NCBI GenBank assembly: GCA_015068175.1
Contig: SVLA01000089.1
Location: 1 to 8,264, forward strand
From: Oscillospiraceae bacterium
GTDB lineage: Bacteria > Bacillota_A > Clostridia > Oscillospirales > Oscillospiraceae
Direction of reading: 5' to 3'
Length of the DNA: 8,264 nt
Shown here: one piece after another, positions 1 through 4,919 of the stretch
Numbering within the stretch: the first letter of the stretch is position 1
How the letters are laid out: every line of letters starts with the position of its first letter
The notes under the pieces: model-generated
Seen by the model: only the letters and a program-made list of their open reading frames with translations
Databases searched by the model: none
What the model was told of the DNA's origin: nothing
Translations under genes and position numbers: made by a program

Positions 1-1170
1 TTCCTCGGAATTGACCAGCTTGCAGCCCTTGCCCAGGTAATCCTGCTTCTCAAAGGCCCGTTCGGACACATCCCGGCCCTCGATGACCTGGATCATGGGG
101 ATACTGTGGGCAACGGCGTACTCAAAGTCCCGCTGGTCATGGCTGGGCACCGCCATGACGGCACCGGTGCCGTAGTTGCCCAGGACGAAATCGCCGATGA
201 ACACCGGCACTTCCTTGCCGTTGACGGGATTGATGGCATACACGCCCTTCAGGGGGCAGCCGGTCTTGGTCTTGCTGGCATCCGTGCGGTCGATCTCGCT
301 CTTCTTGGCGGCTTCGGCGATGTACGCCTCCACCTCTTCCCGATTTTCCACCCGGTCCAGCAGAGATGCGGTGATCTTGCCGTCGGGGGCCAGGACCATG
401 AAGGTGATGCCGTAGATGGTCTCGATGCAGGTGGTGTAAATGGAGAATTCGCCGCCGCCCACCATCTTGAAGTCCACTTCCACGCCGGTGGACTTGCCGA
501 TCCAGTTGCGCTGGATCTCCTTGGTGGATTCAGGCCAATCGATCTCGTCCATGCCTTCCAGGAGCTTCTCGGCAAAGGCAGGCTGGTCGATGACCCACTG
601 CATCATCATCTTCTTTACAACGGGATAGCCGCCCCGCTCGGACTTGCCGTCGATGACTTCATCGTTGGCCAGCACGGTACCCAACGCCTCGCACCAGTTG
701 ACGGGCATCTCAATGCGCTTTGCATAGCCGGCCTCCCACAGCTTCTTGAAGATCCACTGGGTCCACTTGTAGAAATCGGGATCGGAAGTGGCGATGACCT
801 TGTTCCAATCGTAGTCAAAGCCCAGTTCCTTCAACTGGCCGGAGAAGGTGGCGATGTTCTTCTGAGTAAAGCCGTTGGGATGGTTGCCGGTATCCACGGC
901 ATACTGCTCCGCGGGCAGGCCGAAGGAGTCGTAACCCATGGGGTGCAGAACGTTGAAACCCTGCATCCGCTTCATACGGGACATAATGTCCGTGGCGGTG
1001 TAGCCTTCGGGATGGCCGGCATGGAGGCCCACACCGGAGGGATACGGGAACATATCCAGCACATAGTACTTCGGCTTGGAGAAATCCCACACATCGGTGG
1101 CAAAGGTATTGTGTTCTTCCCAATATTTCTGCCACTTGGACTCAACGGCAGAATGCTCATAAACAGGCAT
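1..1170 (-). CDS. leuS: Leucyl-tRNA synthetase, N-terminal 390 residues (3' end outside window)
   Basis: Class I aminoacyl-tRNA synthetase that attaches leucine to tRNA-Leu in the cytoplasm and edits mischarged tRNA. The 390 visible residues contain the catalytic start (PYPSG at 43-46, HIGH-box variant HAGH at 50-53), the conserved [13 protein letters not shown] (79-91), NWC at 158-160, and most of the CP1 editing domain, including [15 protein letters not shown] (334-348) with both editing-site aspartates (D345, D348). The KMSKS motif and anticodon-binding part lie beyond position 1. As in Bacillus-type enzymes, the zinc-knuckle region keeps one cysteine (C160) followed by ERGGYPV instead of a four-cysteine set. 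The threonine-rich editing peptide reads TTCIET (246-251) where TTRPDT is usual. The ATG at 1168-1170 is supported by GAGGTG at 1177-1182, six bases upstream. It is the last visible gene of the run, 112 nt after rsfS, and the gap holds an inverted-repeat element. Identification is secure; only the reading of the editing variant is open. Confidence 0.97.
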   Translation of the reverse strand, partial: MPVYEHSAVESKWQKYWEEHNTFATDVWDFSKPKYYVLDMFPYPSGVGLHAGHPEGYTATDIMSRMKRMQGFNVLHPMGYDSFGLPAEQYAVDTGNHPNGFTQKNIATFSGQLKELGFDYDWNKVIATSDPDFYKWTQWIFKKLWEAGYAKRIEMPVNWCEALGTVLANDEVIDGKSERGGYPVVKKMMMQWVIDQPAFAEKLLEGMDEIDWPESTKEIQRNWIGKSTGVEVDFKMVGGGEFSIYTTCIETIYGITFMVLAPDGKITASLLDRVENREEVEAYIAEAAKKSEIDRTDASKTKTGCPLKGVYAINPVNGKEVPVFIGDFVLGNYGTGAVMAVPSHDQRDFEYAVAHSIPMIQVIEGRDVSERAFEKQDYLGKGCKLVNSEE

Positions 1171-1176
1171 ATTTAT

Positions 1177-1182
1177 CACCTC
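1177..1182 (-). promoter_or_regulatory. Ribosome binding site for leuS
   Basis: GAGGTG on the minus strand, 6 nt before the leuS ATG at 1168-1170. It lies outside the inverted-repeat element, whose left edge is about 15 nt further upstream on the transcript, so folding of the element alone would not hide it. Confidence 0.75.
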
Positions 1183-1196
1183 AAATAGATTGTCAA

Positions 1197-1275
1197 TGTA
1201 GGGACTGGCCTCCCGGACAGTCCGGCCTTAAGGGGCGCTTACGCAGAAGGACCGTCAGGGAAGCCGGTCCCTGCA
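1197..1275. repeat. 79-bp inverted-repeat element in the rsfS-leuS gap
   Basis: The ends form an 18-bp imperfect terminal inverted repeat. The left end reads TGTAGGGACTGGCCTCCC (1197-1214), and the reverse complement of the right end (1258-1275) differs from it at only three positions, all C/T changes. Each end is also part of its own 22-nt hairpin: GGACTG, 10-nt loop, CAGTCC at 1202-1223; and, on the other strand, GGACCG, 10-nt loop, CGGTCC at 1270-1249. The two modules match at 18 of 22 positions, and one pair of differences is compensatory (T-A in one stem, C-G in the other). The centre holds the palindrome CCTTAAGG (1226-1233) and a small GCG-CTTA-CGC hairpin (1235-1244). No U-run follows on either strand, so it is not an intrinsic terminator. 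No clear target-site duplication is visible. It could be a dispersed REP- or MITE-like repeat or a structured leader of leuS; one copy cannot separate these. Confidence 0.75.
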
Positions 1276-1282
1276 TCCTTCA

Positions 1283-1645
1283 TTAGTCAGGCAGTACGAT
1301 ACCGCTCAGGTCGATGACTTCCGCATCGGCCCACAGCCGCTCCAGATCATAGAACTTCCGGGCCTCATCGGTGAACACATGGACAACGATGCATCCGTAA
1401 TCCAGCAGTTCCCAGGAGTTGCCCCGGTGGCCCTCACGGCCCAGCATGGTCTCGCCAAGCTGTTCCAGCGTCACCTCGGCGTAGTCGCACAGGGTCTTGA
1501 CGTGGGTATTGGAGGTGCCGGTGCAGATCAGAAAATAATCCGCCAGGCTGCTGACCCGGTCGATCCGCAGCAGCTTGATGTCCATGCCCTTCTTTTCATC
1601 CAGGGCCTTGGTCACGGCAATGGCAATTTCATAAGGTTTGATCAT
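1283..1645 (-). CDS. rsfS: Ribosomal silencing factor RsfS (Iojap/YbeB family)
   Basis: Members of this family bind ribosomal protein uL14 on the large subunit and block joining with the small subunit, lowering translation when nutrients are short. The 120-residue length is normal for the family. The single alpha/beta domain shows the family landmarks in order: SSLADYFLICTGTSN (32-46), the EGHRGNSWELLDYG block (71-84), VVHVFTDEARKFYDLERLW (87-105) and a DA pair (107-108). The ATG at 1643-1645 is preceded by AAAGGA (1654-1659) with an 8-nt spacer. The gene ends in a tandem TAA TGA stop. It follows the NadD-YqeK gene by 59 nt, the same neighbour order as the nadD-yqeK-yqeL cluster of Bacillus, and precedes leuS. 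In many Clostridia a LytR-type gene sits between yqeK and rsfS; there is none here. No promoter is visible in the 59-nt gap, so co-transcription is likely. Confidence 0.96.
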   Translation of the reverse strand: MIKPYEIAIAVTKALDEKKGMDIKLLRIDRVSSLADYFLICTGTSNTHVKTLCDYAEVTLEQLGETMLGREGHRGNSWELLDYGCIVVHVFTDEARKFYDLERLWADAEVIDLSGIVLPD

Positions 1646-1704
1646 ATTCTTCGTCCTTTCATAGGATATTTATCATTGGTGGGGCGGCGGTCCGTCCTTT
1701 GGTT

Positions 1705-2880
1705 TCAACGTCTCAAAAAATCCAGGGCCTCTTTGGATGCGGGACTCACTTCCGCTCCCTGGGCCGCCAAATGCTCCAGGGTCTTTTCCAGGCCCATTCG
1801 CACAGCGGCATCCAGATCCGTAAAGGCCAGATGCCGAAGCTCCTGAACATAGGGCATGGTGCGGTTGGGTTCCATATAATCGGCCACATAGATGATCTTT
1901 TCCAGCAGGCTCATATCCGCCCTGCCGGTGGTATGATGCCGAATGGCTTCCACCACCGCCGTATTCTCCCCAAAGATCCGCTCCGCCACCAAACTGCCGG
2001 TCAGCGCGTGGAGGGTCTTGGGATATTTTTTACTGAAATCATCCAGTATGGTACCATACTCGGCACACAATGTCAATTGCAGGGGCCCGTCCAAGGCCTT
2101 GGTAATGTCATGGAGGATCCCGGCCCGGGCCGCGTCGGTCTCATCCGCGCCCCAGCGGCGGGCCAATTCCACCGCCGTATCCCGGCAGCCCAGCACATGG
2201 GGGATCCGTTTCGGATCCAGCAGGCGGGTCACCACCGCCTCCAGGCGGTCCATCGTCAAACCCCGCAGATCTGCCGACACATCGTAAAGGCCCTCTTCCC
2301 GGATGTAATCCCCGACGCCCTCAGGCAGGAAGGGCCCGGCACAGCGGAAGGCCAGCATCCGCCGCAATTGGGTGGAAGAAATGGCGGTGATCTCATTTTT
2401 GATCAGCTCCACCCGGATCCCCCGGCTTTCCATCTGGGCCTTCCGATCCTCAATGGCCTGGATCTCGCCCCGCTCTCCCCGGTACAAAACCCCCAGGGAG
2501 GCATGCTCCGTAATGATTTCCGGATGCTTCCAACGGTCAAAAGTCAGGAACATATCGGTGCCCATGATCAGCACCAGCTCCGCATCGGGGTACAGCTTCC
2601 GCAGTTCCTGAACGGTCAGGTAGGTATAGCTGGTCCCCTCCCGGCGCAGTTCCATGTCCGACACCTGGGCGCAGGGGATCCCCGCGGCGGCAAGCTGCAG
2701 CATCTGCAGACGCTGCCGCGGCGTGGCAGACCCCGCCGGCAGCACTTTGTGGGGTGCTATCCGATCCGGGATCAGCAGGATCTTTTCCAGGCCCAGGATC
2801 TGAGCCGCCTGCTTCGCCGCCTGGATATGCCCCACATGGGGCGGATTGAAGGTACCGCCGTAAATTCCGATACGCGCCAT
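1705..2880 (-). CDS. nadD-yqeK: Fused NadD (nicotinate-mononucleotide adenylyltransferase) and YqeK (HD-domain Ap4A hydrolase)
   Basis: One uninterrupted 391-codon frame holds two enzymes. Residues 1 to about 200 are NadD, which joins ATP and nicotinate mononucleotide to give deamido-NAD in NAD synthesis: GGTFNPPHVGH (8-18), IMGTD (105-109) and ISST (167-170) are the nucleotidyltransferase motifs, and the domain closes with the usual LPEGVGDYIREEGLY. Residues about 205-391 are a YqeK-type HD phosphohydrolase: H228 in KRIPHVLG, the H257-D258 pair in GILHDITK, H291, H315-H316, and D334 in IIYVADYMEP are the expected metal ligands. YqeK of Bacillus splits Ap4A symmetrically into two ADP. A possible internal ATG at 2251-2253 (Met210) has only a weak GGGG upstream, so a separate YqeK product looks unlikely. 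The start is fixed by AGGAGG at 2887-2892, 6 nt upstream. The two halves are separate adjacent genes in Bacillus. The gene ends in TGA. Identification of both halves is secure; a functional benefit of the fusion is inference. Confidence 0.95.
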   Translation of the reverse strand: MARIGIYGGTFNPPHVGHIQAAKQAAQILGLEKILLIPDRIAPHKVLPAGSATPRQRLQMLQLAAAGIPCAQVSDMELRREGTSYTYLTVQELRKLYPDAELVLIMGTDMFLTFDRWKHPEIITEHASLGVLYRGERGEIQAIEDRKAQMESRGIRVELIKNEITAISSTQLRRMLAFRCAGPFLPEGVGDYIREEGLYDVSADLRGLTMDRLEAVVTRLLDPKRIPHVLGCRDTAVELARRWGADETDAARAGILHDITKALDGPLQLTLCAEYGTILDDFSKKYPKTLHALTGSLVAERIFGENTAVVEAIRHHTTGRADMSLLEKIIYVADYMEPNRTMPYVQELRHLAFTDLDAAVRMGLEKTLEHLAAQGAEVSPASKEALDFLRR

Positions 2881-2886
2881 AGTATA

Positions 2887-2892
2887 CCTCCT
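2887..2892 (-). promoter_or_regulatory. Ribosome binding site for the nadD-yqeK fusion
   Basis: A consensus AGGAGG on the minus strand, 6 nt before the ATG at 2878-2880. Its strength contrasts with the lack of a comparable site before the internal Met210 codon, which supports a single fused product. Confidence 0.8.
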
Positions 2893-2907
2893 GACTTTTG
2901 AGGGATC

Positions 2908-3378
2908 TTATTCCTCGTTTCTCAGTTGCCGCTCCCGGGCCTTCTCAATGGATTTTTCGATGGCCTGCTGGCGGAAATACTGATTTCTCTGCTCCCGGAC
3001 CTTCTTGGCCGCGGCCTTCCGGGCCCGCATGCCCTTGGCCACGGGATTGGCCTTGCTCTTGGGCACATCCCTCCGCTTGGCGCGGCCGGTGGCATTGCGC
3101 TCTTCCTGGCACTTTTCGGAGAAGCGCCAGATCACGAACTTATTACCCACACAGCTCACGCCATCGGCGCCGGTAGCCTCGCAGATGGCATCGCTGGCTT
3201 CCCGGGCCGTCATAAACGCGGTCTCCAGGACCTTGCCCTTCACCAGTTCCCGGGCAGTCAGCAGCTTGTCCGCTTCCGCGATCACATTATCCGTCACGCC
3301 GTCCTTACCGACCATCAGGGTGGTCTCCAAAGTATTGGCCTGGGCCCGCAGTTCGGCCCGCTGTTTACTTGTCAGCAT
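2908..3378 (-). CDS. yhbY: YhbY-family CRM-domain RNA-binding protein with a long basic C-terminal tail
   Basis: CRM-domain proteins bind RNA; YhbY associates with pre-50S ribosomal particles and is thought to help large-subunit assembly. Residues 1 to about 88 form the CRM domain: an N-terminal helix starting LTSKQRAELRAQA, the GxxG loop in VGKDGVTDNVI (23-33), ARELVKGKVL (42-51), and the closing strand VGNKFVIWR (77-85). Stand-alone bacterial YhbY proteins are usually about 95-105 residues; this one has 156. The extra segment (about 98-156) has 20 Lys/Arg against 7 Asp/Glu and is probably partly helical. The ATG at 3376-3378 lies inside the end of rdgB, a 14-nt overlap, with AAGGAGG at 3385-3391 six bases upstream, which suggests translational coupling. 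In Bacillus the homologue (yqeI) also directly precedes nadD, as here. The CRM assignment is firm; a role for the tail in rRNA binding is inferred from charge only. Confidence 0.92.
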   Translation of the reverse strand: MLTSKQRAELRAQANTLETTLMVGKDGVTDNVIAEADKLLTARELVKGKVLETAFMTAREASDAICEATGADGVSCVGNKFVIWRFSEKCQEERNATGRAKRRDVPKSKANPVAKGMRARKAAAKKVREQRNQYFRQQAIEKSIEKARERQLRNEE

Positions 3379-3970
3379 ATCCTTCCTCCTTCAGTTTCTC
3401 ATACAGCACTTTCAGCGCCACAGCGCGGTGGGAGACCTTGTTCTTCTCCTCCGGGGGCATTTCGGCGGTGGTGCAGCCCAGGGGCGGATAATAGAAAATG
3501 GGATCATAACCAAATCCGTTCTCCCCTGCCGGCGCCCGCAGCAGCTCTCCGTGGATCTCCCCCCGGGCCCGGATCACCTTTCCCTCCGGGGTCACCATGG
3601 TGATCACGCAGACGAATTGGGCCTGCCGCTCACCGTCCGGCACCTGCTCCGTATTTTTCAGCAGAAGCTGCAGACGGCCCCAATCGTCCAAAGACTCATC
3701 AAAGCCGTACCGGGCCGAATAGATCCCCGGCTCGCCGTTGAGGGCATCCACACAAATGCCGGAATCGTCGGCCAGGGCCGGCAGACCGGTGGCTTTCATC
3801 ACCGCTTCCGCCTTGAGAAAAGAATTCTCCTCAAAGGTGGTACCGGTCTCTTCCACGTCGATATCCACGCCCAGCTCCGATTGCAGCACCAGATCAAAAC
3901 CGAACTTGTCGGTGATCTGCCGGATCTCCACCAGCTTGTGCTTATTTTTACTGGCTAAAACTACTTTCAT
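3365..3970 (-). CDS. rdgB: XTP/dITP pyrophosphatase (RdgB/HAM1 family)
   Basis: Hydrolyses non-canonical purine nucleotides (XTP, dITP, ITP) to monophosphates and pyrophosphate, keeping deaminated bases out of DNA and RNA. The 201-residue protein has all family motifs in order: the substrate-binding start LASKNKHKLVEI (5-16), TTFEENSFLKA (44-54), ADDSGICVDALNGEPGIYSARY (67-88) with the catalytic aspartate D69, ENGFGYDPIF (150-159) and the closing SHRAVAL (180-186). Length and layout are normal. The ATG at 3968-3970 follows an AAGGAATGAGG stretch, 26 nt after the ftsY stop, which suggests the same transcript. Its last codons carry the ribosome binding site and start of yhbY. No odd residues were seen. 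Confidence 0.97.
   Translation of the reverse strand: MKVVLASKNKHKLVEIRQITDKFGFDLVLQSELGVDIDVEETGTTFEENSFLKAEAVMKATGLPALADDSGICVDALNGEPGIYSARYGFDESLDDWGRLQLLLKNTEQVPDGERQAQFVCVITMVTPEGKVIRARGEIHGELLRAPAGENGFGYDPIFYYPPLGCTTAEMPPEEKNKVSHRAVALKVLYEKLKEEGYADK
3385..3391 (-). promoter_or_regulatory. Ribosome binding site for yhbY, inside the rdgB coding region
   Basis: AAGGAGG on the minus strand, 6 nt before the yhbY ATG at 3376-3378. The site encodes the last residues of RdgB, so the two genes share sequence and translation of yhbY is probably coupled to that of rdgB. Confidence 0.8.
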
Positions 3971-3996
3971 ATAAACCTCATTCCTTCGGCACAGCC

Positions 3997-4905
3997 TTAC
4001 TGGATCAGCGCCTCCACGAAGTCCCGGGCCACAAAGGGCATCAGGTCCTCCGCCTGCTCGCCCACACCCACGAACTTCACCGGGATCTGCAGGCTGTCGG
4101 ACACAGCGATGACGATGCCGCCCTTGGCCGTACCGTCCAGCTTGGTCACGGCCACAGCCGTCACACCGGCGATCTCCTTGAAGGTCTTGGCCTGGATCAG
4201 GCCGTTCTGGCCGGTGGTGCCATCCAGCACCAGCAGCACTTCCCGGGCGCTGTCCGGCAGTTCCCGTTCCACGATGCGGCTGATCTTGTTTAGCTCATTC
4301 ATCAGGTTGGTCTTGTTGTGGAGCCGTCCGGCCGTATCGATGATGATCACATCGGACTTCCGGGCCCTGGCCGCCTGCAGGCCGTCAAAGACCACGGACG
4401 CAGGGTCCGCCCCCTCATGCTGCCGCACGATGCCGGCGCCGCTGCGGCCGGCCCACACTTCCAACTGATCCGCCGCGGCGGCACGGAAAGTATCGCCGGC
4501 CACCAACAGCACATTCCTGCCCTGCTTGACAAGCTGGGTGGCGATCTTGCCGATGGTGGTGGTCTTGCCCACGCCGTTGACGCCGATGACCAGGATCACA
4601 CTGGGGGTGGTGGACAGATCCAGTTCGGTCTGACCCACGTTCAGCATCTCCACCAGGATCTCCTTCAGGGCCTCTTTGGCCTCCTGCGCGGACTTCAAAT
4701 GCCGCTCCTTAACGACCTTGCGCAGCCGGGACACCGCCTTGCCGGCGGTCTCAACGCCCAGATCCGCCAGGATCAGGCATTCTTCCAGCTCATCGTAAAA
4801 ATCATCGTCAATCTCGGAAAAACCGGTAAACACGCCGCCCAGGGTATCGGCCAGCGCGCTCCGGGTCTTGGCAAGACCCGCCTTGATCTTATCAAAAAAT
4901 CCCAT
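3997..4905 (-). CDS. ftsY: Signal recognition particle receptor GTPase FtsY
   Basis: Membrane-associated SRP-family GTPase that receives ribosome-nascent chain-SRP complexes and hands them to the Sec translocon. From the chosen start the protein has 302 residues: an amphipathic start (MGFFDKIKAGLAKTRSAL), the N-domain helical bundle to about 95, then the G domain with G1 GVNGVGKTT (108-116), DTFRAAAADQL (138-148), G3 DTAGR (190-194), G4 TKLDGTAKGG (254-263), and GVGEQAEDLMPF (280-291). It lacks the long acidic A domain of the E. coli protein, which is normal for Firmicutes. The ATG at 4903-4905 is preferred because AAAGGAG lies 7 nt upstream; an in-frame codon at 4927-4929 would overlap smc, lacks this spacing and precedes the conserved MGFF start. 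The smc-ftsY neighbourhood is well known in Gram-positive bacteria, and the 13-nt gap implies co-transcription. Confidence 0.97.
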   Translation of the reverse strand: MGFFDKIKAGLAKTRSALADTLGGVFTGFSEIDDDFYDELEECLILADLGVETAGKAVSRLRKVVKERHLKSAQEAKEALKEILVEMLNVGQTELDLSTTPSVILVIGVNGVGKTTTIGKIATQLVKQGRNVLLVAGDTFRAAAADQLEVWAGRSGAGIVRQHEGADPASVVFDGLQAARARKSDVIIIDTAGRLHNKTNLMNELNKISRIVERELPDSAREVLLVLDGTTGQNGLIQAKTFKEIAGVTAVAVTKLDGTAKGGIVIAVSDSLQIPVKFVGVGEQAEDLMPFVARDFVEALIQ

Positions 4906-4912
4906 AAATGAA

Positions 4913-4919
4913 CTCCTTT
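4913..4919 (-). promoter_or_regulatory. Ribosome binding site that fixes the ftsY start
   Basis: AAAGGAG on the minus strand, beginning with the last base of the smc TAA stop and ending 7 nt before the ATG at 4903-4905. It favours the shorter ftsY protein over an in-frame start eight codons upstream, and its place at the smc stop suggests that ribosomes ending smc can re-initiate on ftsY. Confidence 0.8.

Noticed and set aside
106..1188. Plus-strand open frame of 360 codons opposite leuS
   Set aside because: Same complementary-register effect as opposite smc. The leuS strand has strong family motifs and a ribosome binding site, and the plus-strand product has none.
1191..1196. Perfect -35 hexamer TTGACA on the minus strand before leuS
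   Set aside because: A -10 box at 16-18 nt spacing would fall on or past the leuS start codon, and the sequence there is a poor match (TAAATA or AATATG). Probably chance.
1249..1270. Hairpin as a transcription terminator of rsfS
   Set aside because: No run of U follows the stem on either strand; the stem is better explained as part of the inverted-repeat element.
1171..1282. Possible T-box riboswitch upstream of leuS
   Set aside because: T-boxes often control leuS in Firmicutes, but I find no AGGGUGGNACCGCG core, no specifier loop and no terminator with a U-run in this 112-nt gap.
2251..2253. Internal start giving a separate YqeK
   Set aside because: The ATG is in frame at the domain junction, but there is no good ribosome binding site, unlike every other gene start in the window.
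1699..2901. Plus-strand open frame of 400 codons opposite the nadD-yqeK gene
   Set aside because: Also in complementary register with a firmly identified gene; low-complexity product, no recognisable domain.
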